Below, one piece after another: positions 25,771 through 34,489 of a stretch of 43,704 nucleotides of DNA (its first letter is position 1; each line of letters begins with the position of its first letter). The notes beneath the pieces are model-generated. The model did no database searches. It had not been told where the DNA came from and worked only from the letters and a program-made list of their open reading frames with translations. The position numbers and the translations under genes were made by a program. The DNA lies in contig JAEOTS010000175.1 of the NCBI GenBank assembly GCA_016839745.1, positions 1 to 43,704 of the forward strand. Direction: 5' to 3'. Source of the stretch: Promethearchaeota archaeon (GTDB taxonomy: Archaea > Asgardarchaeota > Lokiarchaeia > Sigyniarchaeales > SOKP01).

Positions 25771-26859
25771 ATGTCCGAAGAAAAAATTGAAGTAGAAGCA
25801 GAAGGAAAAAAAAGATTACATGTGCGTTACGAGTGGTTAGATCAATTTCGAGGATTAATTATAATTTTCCTTATCATTTCAGTGATAACTTGGCCATTAT
25901 CCGGGGAATTTCCAACTACAGTTGCTCCGATAGGTCCTCCTCTTTTAAACCATGGATTCCAATATTACGATGGGAATCCCGCCTTAATCACTATAATTGA
26001 TATAGGTCAACAAATTTTTATGTTCGTTTTAGGATTTGTAGCGTATATAGCTTTTACTAGTAGGAAAGAAAAAAAAGGGGTTGGAGCTGCGTGGAAGCAT
26101 GGATTAATACGTGTAGCTATTTTATATGGATTAGCTTTCTTAGACGATGGGTTAATAGGAGGCTTACTTTTTGGTGATGGTATTCCTTGGGATGAAGTGT
26201 TATGGTATGGCACTTTAGCTAATTTAGCAATCGGTACTTTTGCTGCTTATCTGTTCACATATTTAATTCCTAAAAGCCCTGATAAGAGATTATATGTATG
26301 CATTGGAATAATGGTTATTCACGCAATTTTATATGCAACTCCTATATTTGAACACAAAGGATTTGGTGGTGGCACAATTCCTTTCCCATTTAATTCGTTG
26401 AACCACGCCGCTATTGCCATTGCGGCGACCTGTTTCTCTCAATGGTATAAAATGGATCCGAATGAACCTAACATTGGTTTTAAAAAGAGAATTCTACCTG
26501 TGGCAACGATTTTTATAATTTTATTCTATTGTTTGGATTGGATTCAGCCTGCAGAACACCACGATGCGACAACTTCCCTTGCGTTCCTCGCAATTGCGGC
26601 CTCTGGTTTTTTAATAGCGGTTTTCTATGGTTTTGAGAAAATGAAGTTTAAAGTTCCAGTACTATCAGAGATGGGCAAAAACATGCTTCTCTTGTTTATA
26701 CTGGCTTTTATATTCGATGTTGCTATAGGTCTTTTTGAAACAGAGATTCGTATGGCAAATCCATTAATAATCATGCTTTTAATAGGAGTGTTGCCAATAG
26801 CAATTGAAGCGGGTATCGCTATGCTGTTAGCAAAGTGGGATATAAAGATTAAAATCTAA
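25771..26859 (+). CDS. HGSNAT-like/DUF5009 membrane acyltransferase
   Basis: Integral membrane protein of the heparan-alpha-glucosaminide N-acetyltransferase-like group, which transfers acyl groups to sugars across the membrane. Seen: a charged N-terminus (1-24), then the family hallmark WLDQFRGLIIIFLI around 24-37 (compare R-x-x-x-x-D-x-x-R-G in this family); about ten membrane helices; a FEHKGFGGGTIPFPFNSLNHAA segment near 190-210 with a conserved-looking His; and C-terminal helices with few charges. At 362 aa it is the usual size. The ATG at 25771 has a GGTGA-like site three bases upstream. An oligo-T tract follows the gene. Acyl donor and acceptor are unknown. Confidence 0.8.
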   Translation: MSEEKIEVEAEGKKRLHVRYEWLDQFRGLIIIFLIISVITWPLSGEFPTTVAPIGPPLLNHGFQYYDGNPALITIIDIGQQIFMFVLGFVAYIAFTSRKEKKGVGAAWKHGLIRVAILYGLAFLDDGLIGGLLFGDGIPWDEVLWYGTLANLAIGTFAAYLFTYLIPKSPDKRLYVCIGIMVIHAILYATPIFEHKGFGGGTIPFPFNSLNHAAIAIAATCFSQWYKMDPNEPNIGFKKRILPVATIFIILFYCLDWIQPAEHHDATTSLAFLAIAASGFLIAVFYGFEKMKFKVPVLSEMGKNMLLLFILAFIFDVAIGLFETEIRMANPLIIMLLIGVLPIAIEAGIAMLLAKWDIKIKI

Positions 26860-26862
26860 ATC

Positions 26863-26871
26863 TTTTTTTTT
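26863..26871 (+). terminator. oligo-T tract after the HGSNAT-like gene
   Basis: Nine consecutive T start a few bases past the stop codon; a second T-run follows at about 26890-26898. Consistent with archaeal termination. Confidence 0.4.
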
Positions 26872-27025
26872 AATCATATTTATACGATTTTTTTTCATAA
26901 AACGACTATATCACATAATTTTTTAATAGGGCCAATTGAGTGAAGAAGTAAGAAATATACTGTAAATATATAAAAGTAGAAAATATTATATTTTTGGATA
27001 CAATTACAATTAGGAAGAATTACTT

Positions 27026-28291
27026 ATGAAAAACGATATCACTGTAGGTCTAGACTATAGTCATAATAATATGCTAACTTTAGAGGCTTCAAGTTACGCT
27101 GATTTTACTCAATTTCTATTTACTTCTGCTTATAAGTTGGGAAAAATTGAAGCGGGATTCCATTCTTTAGAAAAAGTGAAGAATTACAACGCTATTATTA
27201 TGTCAATACCTAAAAATATCAACTTAGCACCGAAAGAAATAGCAGTTTTAGAAGAATACGTAAGAACAGGTGGCAGTTTACTCATTATAGGTTCTCAGGG
27301 CGGGCAACATAATAATAGAACGAATATTAACGAATTAACGAGGAAGTTTGGATTCGAATTCATAGCAGATGAAATTAACGATTCGGTTAATTACATTAAC
27401 TTACAGAAAAGACCTCTGTTAGCCGACTTTAAACCGCATTACATAACTCAAAATGTAAAAAAAATAGTTTTATCAAGCGCTTGTTCATTAGGGACGATAA
27501 AGCTTACAGCAGCGCAAGAAAAGAATATAAAAGTCGAAGTTCTTGTGAGGGGGGGGTTAAACTGTTGGAGAAGACGATTCGATGACAAGGATTGGATCGA
27601 AGAAGATTGCCCCAAGGTTCCATTACTCCTTACTTCCGAGTATTATAATGGTCAAGTAGTGTCGTTTGGAACACTTTCGATATTTTCGTCTCTTGGGAGA
27701 GAATACGGATTTTCTGCTTTTGATAATGATATTATTATAGCAAATATCTTAAGATGGCTTACTTTAGATGTTGCCGCTGAGGGAAAGGTAATAACAATTG
27801 AGATACAAAGAGATTTATTCCACTGGGCAGATTCTCTTCTAAAAAGAAAAAAATGGGAAAATTTTTCTGATGTACTTAATGTTGGTTTGAAGTATTTTAA
27901 AGATAATTATAAGGCGATTATGAAAGAATTAGAAAGCAAACAAGTGGAAAGATACCAAATAACACCGGGACCTAAAAAAGTCGTGAAAGAAAAAGAAGAA
28001 GAGAAAGTAATCGATTTAATTCCTAAAAGGAAAGTAGAAGACCTAGATGACATTATAAGTGCTATCGAAGATATCTCGGGAGAAAAATACGAGCGTACTC
28101 TTTCTGGAAATGAAGAAGATGAAATTCAACAAGAAGAACGTGAGTTTATTGGAAAACTACCAGAAGATCTGAATACATTAACAGTAAAAGAATTAAAAAG
28201 TTTTTGTACTAAGAATGACATTAATCTGCCGCCGAATTCTCGAAAAAAAGACATAATAAAAATAATTTTGTATGTATTAGGCTCAGACTAA
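27026..28291 (+). CDS. IFT52/GldG-type (GIFT) domain protein with SAP-like C-terminus
   Basis: Seen: residues 1-245 form an alpha/beta domain with strand-turn patterns like the GIFT/DUF4350 module of IFT52 and GldG: an early LDYSHNN, KNYNAIIMSIPKN, then the strand YVRTGGSLLIIGSQGG near 85-100 and, near the end, GQVVSFGTLSIFSS...DNDIIIANILRWLTL. These match the gV.vlGs..iF..DN..l..NilnWL pattern of the family. The middle (250-345) is helical and charged. The last 40 residues (LNTLTVKELKSFCTKNDINLPPNSRKKDIIKIIL) look like a SAP or Rho-N-type helix-extended-loop-helix motif, usually nucleic-acid binding. The domain names are from pattern recognition and need profile confirmation. An AGGAAG ribosome binding site precedes the ATG. 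Confidence 0.7.
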   Translation: MKNDITVGLDYSHNNMLTLEASSYADFTQFLFTSAYKLGKIEAGFHSLEKVKNYNAIIMSIPKNINLAPKEIAVLEEYVRTGGSLLIIGSQGGQHNNRTNINELTRKFGFEFIADEINDSVNYINLQKRPLLADFKPHYITQNVKKIVLSSACSLGTIKLTAAQEKNIKVEVLVRGGLNCWRRRFDDKDWIEEDCPKVPLLLTSEYYNGQVVSFGTLSIFSSLGREYGFSAFDNDIIIANILRWLTLDVAAEGKVITIEIQRDLFHWADSLLKRKKWENFSDVLNVGLKYFKDNYKAIMKELESKQVERYQITPGPKKVVKEKEEEKVIDLIPKRKVEDLDDIISAIEDISGEKYERTLSGNEEDEIQQEEREFIGKLPEDLNTLTVKELKSFCTKNDINLPPNSRKKDIIKIILYVLGSD

Positions 28292-28392
28292 TTAAATACG
28301 TTTTAGGAAATGATTAACTAATTATACTTAACCTAAAACTAAAAATAGAATGCTTCTTTTTTCAAAACTAAGTATCTTGTTTTTATTTAATT

Positions 28393-29796
28393 ATGAATCG
28401 ATTCTTATTTGTGTTAGGTTCAAACTGGCAGTTATCTTTAGCCGAACTTGATAATTTTTTGAAGAATTCGCAAATTAGAGGGCGAATTACAGATTACTCC
28501 GCGAATATCGCGATAGTTGAGTTTGATGATCTACATAAAAATAAATACTACATCAATGATTTAATGGAGCTTCAATATTTATTAGGAGGGTGCCAAAAAA
28601 TTGCCGAAATTTACGATTTTGTGGATATTCAAACAACCTTTAACGCATTCCCACTAAAAGTTGAGAAGTTTAAACTAATTGAAACTAAGAGAAGAGAAAT
28701 TCTTAAGGTTATAAACGATATCCTTCCAAGAATATTTCCAAAAATTAAAAACGAAAGTATTTTTTTTGCGGTTTCAATTTATCCTAATCTTTATGACGAT
28801 ACATATTACTCAGATGTATTAGTAAAACACTTTCTTCCCTTCTTGAATAAAGAAATAATGGCGCTTTTAAATGAAATAGGTGCTAAAAAATCGCTCTATT
28901 ATAGGTATCCTGAGGAAAACATCAAATCGGGTAATTTAAATCCTATCTTCCCGCATAATGTTATAAAATACGGATTATTCAATAAAGATCGCGCTGAAGT
29001 AATATTTGGTTTCACAGAAGAGGGGTTTTATATAGCAAGGACGATTACTTGTGATGACCCTAATTTTAAAAAGAAAACAGACGAGGAAAGACCTTTTAAA
29101 GAGTTCAAAAGTGCTATATCACCAAAATTAGCACTTATTATGTTAAATTTCTTGAATTTATTTGAAGAAAGAGAAAAGAAAAAAATTCTAGATCCGTTCG
29201 TAGGAAATGGCACCATTTTATTATTTGCGTTAATTGAAGACTTCCAAATATATGGTTCTGATATTGACGATGTAAAAGTCAAGAAAACGCTACGCAATCT
29301 TAACTGGTTACTAAACGAACTTGAAGAACCTATTCCCTATATGCTAAATGAGAATATTAGACAAGCAAATATCAATAAACTATCTTCTATTTTTGATAAA
29401 GAACAGTTTGACGGAATTACGACTGAGCCGGAATTAGGCCCTTTTTACAATCAAAAGCCCTACTACACTGAAATAAAAAAATTAATTGATTCAAAATTAA
29501 AACCGATATTTGAAGCTACTTTTCGAGAAGCTTATAAGGTTTTAAAACCAAAAGCTAGAATCAGTATTGTTGCACCGATTTTCAGTACAGTTGATGGCGG
29601 TGATCTCACGCTTAACATAGAGGAACTCGCCAGAAAAAATAATTTTACCCTTATACCTTTACTTGATTTGAATAGAATCGCTAATAAATCGAATCAAAAA
29701 CTCCAGTTTCAGCGAAAACATGTGAAAGCTATGCTTGATGCTAAAAAAGGACAAATAGTAAAAAGAAAAATCTTTGTTTTTGAAAAAGAGAATTAA
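28393..29796 (+). CDS. Trm11/TrmG10-type RNA methyltransferase family protein
   Basis: Class I SAM-dependent methyltransferase related to Trm11/TrmG10 (m2G10 tRNA) and COG1041. Seen: an N-terminal half of about 230 residues, which in such enzymes carries THUMP/RNA-binding parts; the SAM motif I DPFVGNGTILLFALI near 270-284; acidic strand 2 IYGSDID; and, in place of the usual (D/N)PPY catalytic motif, TTEPELGPFY near 343-352. The TEPxLGP motif is known from a subgroup of these enzymes. The C-terminal strand ARISIVAPIF is normal. At 467 aa it is long for TrmG10 (about 330). It is followed after 12 bases by endonuclease III, so the two are probably one transcript. Substrate position on the RNA is uncertain. 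Confidence 0.8.
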   Translation: MNRFLFVLGSNWQLSLAELDNFLKNSQIRGRITDYSANIAIVEFDDLHKNKYYINDLMELQYLLGGCQKIAEIYDFVDIQTTFNAFPLKVEKFKLIETKRREILKVINDILPRIFPKIKNESIFFAVSIYPNLYDDTYYSDVLVKHFLPFLNKEIMALLNEIGAKKSLYYRYPEENIKSGNLNPIFPHNVIKYGLFNKDRAEVIFGFTEEGFYIARTITCDDPNFKKKTDEERPFKEFKSAISPKLALIMLNFLNLFEEREKKKILDPFVGNGTILLFALIEDFQIYGSDIDDVKVKKTLRNLNWLLNELEEPIPYMLNENIRQANINKLSSIFDKEQFDGITTEPELGPFYNQKPYYTEIKKLIDSKLKPIFEATFREAYKVLKPKARISIVAPIFSTVDGGDLTLNIEELARKNNFTLIPLLDLNRIANKSNQKLQFQRKHVKAMLDAKKGQIVKRKIFVFEKEN

Positions 29797-29808
29797 TTCG
29801 GAAAAACC

Positions 29809-30477
29809 ATGAATTACAAAGAGATCTTAGATACAATTAATGGAGCAATCGAAGGCGAAGCACATTTAGATCAGTTAGCACGAAAAAAGCAAGATCCATT
29901 TAAAATTCTGATTTCTACGATTTTATCAGCTAGAACGAGAGATTCAAACACAGAAGAAGCAACTAAAACGCTTTTTGCTAAGTATAACACTCCAGAACTT
30001 ATCGCTAATGCTGAGGTAGAGGAGTTAGAAAAATTAATTTTTAAGTCAGGATTTTACAGGGTAAAAGCAGTTAGAATTAAAGAAGTTTCTCAAATAATAA
30101 ATGATGAATACGATAGTGTCGTGCCTGACGATTTTGAAGATTTAATCTCTTTACCTGGCGTTGGAGCAAAAACGGCAAATTGTGTTTTAGTTTACGCTTT
30201 TAAAATTCCTGCAATACCTGTAGATACGCATGTGCATAGAATCCCTAATAGATTAGGGTGGATTAAGACGAAAAAACCGGAAGAAACCGAAAAGGAATTA
30301 AAAAAAATCATTCCCAAGGATCAGTGGATTCGTGTAAACAGGTTGTTTGTAAGATTTGGTCAAGAAATTTGTCTTCCAAATCGTCCCAAATGCGATCTGT
30401 GCCCGATAAATACCATATGTGAAAAAGATTTCTCAATGGAATTAGCCCTAAGAAATAAAAAAAAGAAGAAGAACTAG
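29809..30477 (+). CDS. nth: endonuclease III (DNA glycosylase/AP lyase)
   Basis: Bifunctional base-excision repair enzyme that removes oxidised pyrimidines and cuts the abasic site. Seen: helix-hairpin-helix LPGVGAKTA with catalytic K121; the catalytic D139 in PVDTHVHR; and a complete 4Fe-4S cluster C188-x6-C195-x2-C198-x5-C204 near the C-terminus. At 222 aa it is the normal size, with a short basic tail of six lysines. The ATG lies 12 bases after the preceding methyltransferase gene. Its stop codon overlaps the stop of the rhomboid gene on the other strand. Confidence 0.96.
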   Translation: MNYKEILDTINGAIEGEAHLDQLARKKQDPFKILISTILSARTRDSNTEEATKTLFAKYNTPELIANAEVEELEKLIFKSGFYRVKAVRIKEVSQIINDEYDSVVPDDFEDLISLPGVGAKTANCVLVYAFKIPAIPVDTHVHRIPNRLGWIKTKKPEETEKELKKIIPKDQWIRVNRLFVRFGQEICLPNRPKCDLCPINTICEKDFSMELALRNKKKKKN

Positions 30478-31058
30478 TATTGATTTCTTACAACGGATTT
30501 TTTGTTTCTCTTAAAAAGGTATCCAATTATTAGTCCAGCTACTAAGCCAAAAATATGAGCAAAATAGTTAACTCCAGGAGTAAAGGAAGAAAATACAAAA
30601 TAGAAGATATAAATCAAACCAATAAATATTAATGGAGTGTCTCGTTGTACAATTAAGATTGAGAATGCTGCCCCAATTAATCCAAAGATTGCACCAGATG
30701 CACCAAGGCTTATTGTGTAAAAAGGTAATAATAACATTGAGAAAAAACTCCCAACTAATCCTGATACAAAGTAAATTATAATATATTGGTATTTAGAATA
30801 GCTGAGCTCAACATAAGCTCCAAAAATCAAAAGTGATACCATGTTCGAGAAGAGGTGAAGAGCGTCCCCATGTAGGAACATTGAAGTAAAAAGGCGCCAT
30901 ATCTCTAAATCATTTATGATTTTGGAATTAATTTGGACTAAAAGATAAAATACTTCATCGAAACCAAATGAAAATAATAAGTATAAAAGCGTGTTGATAG
31001 AAATCAGAAATATTGTTATCCTTGCTTCTTTAATATTTGACGCGTCTAAAATAAACAT
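30474..31058 (-). CDS. rhomboid intramembrane serine protease
   Basis: Cleaves membrane proteins within or near their transmembrane helices. Seen: 194 residues with six hydrophobic helices; the loop/helix motif HGDALHLFSN near 63-72; nucleophile S121 in GASGAIFG on helix 4; and H168 in AHIFG on helix 6, completing the Ser-His dyad; WR in the L1 loop at 54-55. Length and helix count fit the basic six-TM prokaryotic type, without extra cytosolic domains. It converges with nth, overlapping by four bases, and is divergent from the PCMT-like gene. Confidence 0.95.
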   Translation of the reverse strand: MFILDASNIKEARITIFLISINTLLYLLFSFGFDEVFYLLVQINSKIINDLEIWRLFTSMFLHGDALHLFSNMVSLLIFGAYVELSYSKYQYIIIYFVSGLVGSFFSMLLLPFYTISLGASGAIFGLIGAAFSILIVQRDTPLIFIGLIYIFYFVFSSFTPGVNYFAHIFGLVAGLIIGYLFKRNKKSVVRNQY

Positions 31059-31128
31059 AAAAGTATCACAATTTATATGTGACGGAATTAGTATTTTATA
31101 ATATTTTAATATAAAAAGGTATAATAAG

Positions 31129-31136
31129 TATAAAAT
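31129..31136 (+). promoter_or_regulatory. TATA box for the PCMT-like gene
   Basis: TATAAAAT centred 26-27 bases before the ATG at 31159, with a purine-rich stretch just upstream as in archaeal BRE sites. The spacing predicts a leaderless transcript. Confidence 0.5.
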
Positions 31137-31158
31137 TTATCATTATTTTGTTGATACT

Positions 31159-32280
31159 ATGGAAAATCGGCGTTTGTTTCGGTCTAAAATTCAGCTGTTA
31201 TTTTCGCTCCATTTTAATGGCTATTTGAAAGATATAAGGTTATTTAAGGCTTTTTTAGATGTTCCTCTAAAAGATTTTATACCAAATGAAATACAAGCCC
31301 AAGTTAGAATTTACGACGACGCTCCGGTTTTATTTTACTTAGATAAAGAGAACCCTGCATCGCTTAGGACAATTTCTGCCCCCCATATGATTTCAGTTAT
31401 GCTACAAGAATTAATCTTAAACGATAGCGACGATTTACTTATTTTAGGAGCTAAAAGTGGATATATTGCCGTTCTAGCTCATAAATTAGCTCCAAAAGGC
31501 AAGATTGTAATTTTAGAAGCTAATTCGAAAATAGCGAAAATTACCGCAGAAAATTTAAACAATCAAAATTTAAACGGGGAAATAGAAGTCATAGTAAAAA
31601 ATCCGCTTGAAGGATTTCCTGAGTTAAGTCCGTGGCAAAAGATCCTCGTAACTGGCGCAATAAAGCAAGAACGAATAAATCCATTGCTAGAGCAATTAGA
31701 TTCTACAGAAGGGGTATTATTTGCCCCCATTGGAGAAAATTATTTGCAAACTTACACTCAGATCATTCGATTTGGGGATGAATTTTTTGGAAAAAAGTAC
31801 CTTCAAGTACGTTTCACACCTCTAATAACTCAAATTGAATTAGATGAATTAAAACTTATAACGGATATAGACGAACTTGAAGCTTTTACCGTTAAACATA
31901 AAAAAAACAAACCGAGGAATGCAAATCTCAAGGGAAATGTTACCATTAACTATGCTTCTAATGTTTTAGATGAAGTGAGACTAGAACCTTATTTAAAAAG
32001 CAATTTACACGAGATCAACGATGAAAGTATCTATGATGCTATTAAACAACACATGGAACAGGCAATCAATACAAAAAACAAAAAGGAAAATCGAGAATAT
32101 TTAGAAAATATCAATGCATCTCTAGAGCAAATAAAGAAGTTAATTAGTAAACTAAAGAAAGATATTAAAGAAAAGGGTATTGTTGATCCGCGATTTGTAG
32201 AGAAAAAAATTAAACTTATTGAAAAATATCAACTCGAAGTTAGTAGTGTACAAAATAAGTTAAAAAAAGATATACTCTAA
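31159..32280 (+). CDS. protein-L-isoaspartate O-methyltransferase-like protein with C-terminal coiled-coil extension
   Basis: Seen: residues 1-225 match the PCMT family: DVPLKDFIP near 35; TISAPHMISVM near 74-84, the substrate- and SAM-binding signature; a motif I strand LLILGAKSGYIAVLAHK near 96-112 (family LxxGxGSGY; here GAKSG); and the acidic strand IVILEAN near 118-124. Residues about 226-373 are an extension not found in standard PCMT (about 210 aa). Its last 80 residues are highly charged and heptad-like, consistent with a coiled coil. The substitution in motif I and the long tail suggest a specialised role rather than plain isoaspartate repair; RNA or protein methylation is possible. 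Its stop overlaps the stop of the UroD-fold gene. Confidence 0.85.
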   Translation: MENRRLFRSKIQLLFSLHFNGYLKDIRLFKAFLDVPLKDFIPNEIQAQVRIYDDAPVLFYLDKENPASLRTISAPHMISVMLQELILNDSDDLLILGAKSGYIAVLAHKLAPKGKIVILEANSKIAKITAENLNNQNLNGEIEVIVKNPLEGFPELSPWQKILVTGAIKQERINPLLEQLDSTEGVLFAPIGENYLQTYTQIIRFGDEFFGKKYLQVRFTPLITQIELDELKLITDIDELEAFTVKHKKNKPRNANLKGNVTINYASNVLDEVRLEPYLKSNLHEINDESIYDAIKQHMEQAINTKNKKENREYLENINASLEQIKKLISKLKKDIKEKGIVDPRFVEKKIKLIEKYQLEVSSVQNKLKKDIL

Positions 32281-33356
32281 TAATATTTTCCATAATTTCT
32301 TGCAACATCCATAAATTTTCTAACATTTTTTAAAGGTATCTCTTTAAATATAACCGTACTTGGCCCTAGAATAAAATGCTTATTTTCTTTTAATACATTT
32401 AACAATTCCTTTACATGTAATTCGATTTGATCACTAGTTCCATATGGAAGGATGTAAGACACATCTCCAAAACCAATTAATACAAAATCTGGATATCGTT
32501 CGTTGATATAAACAGGATCACAACCTCCTTCGAATCCTTGCAATCCTCGAAATCCTGCTTTCTTAAAAGAAGAGATTAATTCTGTGGGATCTCCATCAGT
32601 ATGTATTTGAGAAATTAAATTAGCCTCTGAGATAATAGAATTGATTTTTTTGTAGTAGGGCATAAAATCTTTTTCCCACCTTTCAGGTGAGATCATTGTG
32701 TATCCCTTATATGCAACATCGTCCAATAGGGTTACAACTTTACCCCTACTTTCTGTTGCGTTTATCAATCCTAATATATTAGTTTGGGTCAAGTATGCGT
32801 AGAATTCAATTAATTCTCTATAGAGGGCTGTTCTTTTTTTGAAATGATAGCTAAAATCTATCATACCCATACTTTTCCACACACGATCGAAAATACCATC
32901 CACCATTAAAACGGGAAAGATTTTAGGCGAAATTTTCTCATATCGAGTTATTACTTTATTAATTAGCTCATGATTTTCTATGAGCTTTAAACTGGCTTTA
33001 ATCTCGTTTAAGGTGTCTAAATGTTTAATATATCCGCCCTCATAATAACTTGTATCAGGTCTGACAGCTTGTCCATCTTCTCGAATTCTAATACTTTTTC
33101 CTTCCTCATTTTCAATTTTGATGCTTTTAAATTTAAGACTACGAGGAAATGGAGCAAAAATAGAATCAAAACCTAAGATCCGAGGGATATCAAAATAGAG
33201 GTTGTTGAATATTTTCCCATGATAATCTTTTAAAATACTTCCTTTATTCATATCAATGAATTCTTCTCTGATATATTGAACATGTGTGGGAACTCTTTCA
33301 AGCTTTTTACGCTCATCATCGTCATAAACCGCTAAATAACGCTCGTAGCAATTCAT
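32277..33356 (-). CDS. uroporphyrinogen-decarboxylase-fold methyltransferase (MtaA/MtvB-like)
   Basis: Member of the UroD superfamily that includes cobalamin-dependent methyltransferases (MtaA, MtbA, CmuA, O-demethylase MtvB types). Seen: MNCYERYLAV start, as in many family members (ATG at 33356; an in-frame GTG at 33365 is the alternative); a central barrel; and IHTDGDPTELI near residue 256 followed by GFEGGCDPVY near 279. MtaA uses H-x-C plus a later Cys for zinc; here the second position is Asp, which resembles the H-x-D-G pattern of O-demethylase-type members. That makes a role in methoxy-compound demethylation possible. No adjacent corrinoid protein; the one at 825-1472 is the only one seen. 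Heme-type uroporphyrinogen decarboxylation is less likely. Confidence 0.85.
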   Translation of the reverse strand: MNCYERYLAVYDDDERKKLERVPTHVQYIREEFIDMNKGSILKDYHGKIFNNLYFDIPRILGFDSIFAPFPRSLKFKSIKIENEEGKSIRIREDGQAVRPDTSYYEGGYIKHLDTLNEIKASLKLIENHELINKVITRYEKISPKIFPVLMVDGIFDRVWKSMGMIDFSYHFKKRTALYRELIEFYAYLTQTNILGLINATESRGKVVTLLDDVAYKGYTMISPERWEKDFMPYYKKINSIISEANLISQIHTDGDPTELISSFKKAGFRGLQGFEGGCDPVYINERYPDFVLIGFGDVSYILPYGTSDQIELHVKELLNVLKENKHFILGPSTVIFKEIPLKNVRKFMDVARNYGKYY

Positions 33357-33452
33357 ATTCCACACAAAAATGAATTTTTACTAAAAAGATTTAAATTATT
33401 AATTATTTGAAATAGAGAATTTTTAAATAAATATTAGGATTATTTTTATGTC

Positions 33453-34307
33453 TTGATAGATCAAAATAACAAATACTTTTGGCAAGTCGTTACGCAATTT
33501 AATAATTTTATGAAATCTGCAATTGAAGGTCCAAATTGTATAAACCCTCAAATTTGTAAAGGAGATTGTTGTTCCATCAAAATTAATATTCCAAAGGTTC
33601 TTGCCAAAGAATACATTCGAAGAGGATATGCTAATATAAATGATTTTATCAGAAGTAATGTCTTTTCTTTTCAATTAAGATTTAATGAGAAAACTGGAAA
33701 ATGTTTTTTATTCGATAAGCAAATCAACGGATGCTCTATCCACAACTCTGGAATCAAACCACCTCAATGTTGGATTTATCCTACTGGTTTCTTAAATCCA
33801 GAAAATAAACAAATTAAATGCAAGAAAGTTACTGGATGGAAAATAATCGATGAGCACAAAGCAAAACAAGCTGAAAACCTCCTACAAAAATTTATATTTT
33901 TATGCAAAATTGAAGCCAAAAAAGAGTTAGATCTTATTAAAATGAGATTAAATAATTCAGATAATACGATATCGCAAAACAAATCTTATTCCCTTAAAGA
34001 AGAATTAATTAAGTTCACTCCAAGTAGTTTAGGGGGATTTAAAGATTTATGGGAACACATAAGTCCTCTCCCAGCAGAAGGTTTATCTTTGCAAATGAAA
34101 AAATTTTGTGTTCTCTATAATAAAAACTGCAAATATCTCGTAGATAATTTTATAAATTGTCCTAGTGTTTGCGAAACGATAGCAAACAAATTAGTTGAGT
34201 TTTTACAGCAAAGTTTGTTACTATATGTTAAGAAAAAGGGTGCGGATATCAAAGGTGAATATCCTTTATACAAATTATTCACATTTAAAAATTTGACCTC
34301 TTTTTGA
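33453..34307 (+). CDS. YkgJ-like cysteine-cluster protein
   Basis: Metal-binding protein of the CxxxCxCC/YkgJ kind. Seen: N-terminal CINPQICKGDCC near residues 29-40, a C-x5-C-x3-CC cluster; then GKCFLFDKQINGCSIHN...PPQCWIYP near 84-112, the second half of the site; and a cysteine-rich C-terminus (FCVLYNKNCKYL...NCPSVC) near 213-240, giving well over ten cysteines in 284 residues. Such clusters bind zinc or iron-sulfur; the enzymatic role is unknown. The start is TTG at 33453, about 27 bases from the TATA-like TTTTAAATAA at 33421-33430, so it may be leaderless. Confidence 0.75.
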   Translation: MIDQNNKYFWQVVTQFNNFMKSAIEGPNCINPQICKGDCCSIKINIPKVLAKEYIRRGYANINDFIRSNVFSFQLRFNEKTGKCFLFDKQINGCSIHNSGIKPPQCWIYPTGFLNPENKQIKCKKVTGWKIIDEHKAKQAENLLQKFIFLCKIEAKKELDLIKMRLNNSDNTISQNKSYSLKEELIKFTPSSLGGFKDLWEHISPLPAEGLSLQMKKFCVLYNKNCKYLVDNFINCPSVCETIANKLVEFLQQSLLLYVKKKGADIKGEYPLYKLFTFKNLTSF

Positions 34308-34464
34308 AAAAAATTCTTTTTTAAAGATTTTTGTCGGCGAATTAGGCTGCTATTGCCTTGAATGCAATACAAATATTCTGGTGATATTATCTGTGTATTA
34401 CTTATTTTTAAGATTAGTTTCAATATCTATCTAAATAACACTTTTATATTAGGTAAGAAATATA

Positions 34465-34472
34465 TTTATATA
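34465..34472 (+). promoter_or_regulatory. TATA box for the nuclease-fold gene
   Basis: TTTATATA, centred 21-22 bases upstream of the ATG at 34490. It predicts a leaderless or nearly leaderless transcript. Confidence 0.5.
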
Positions 34473-34489
34473 CAATTAAATGTGATATT

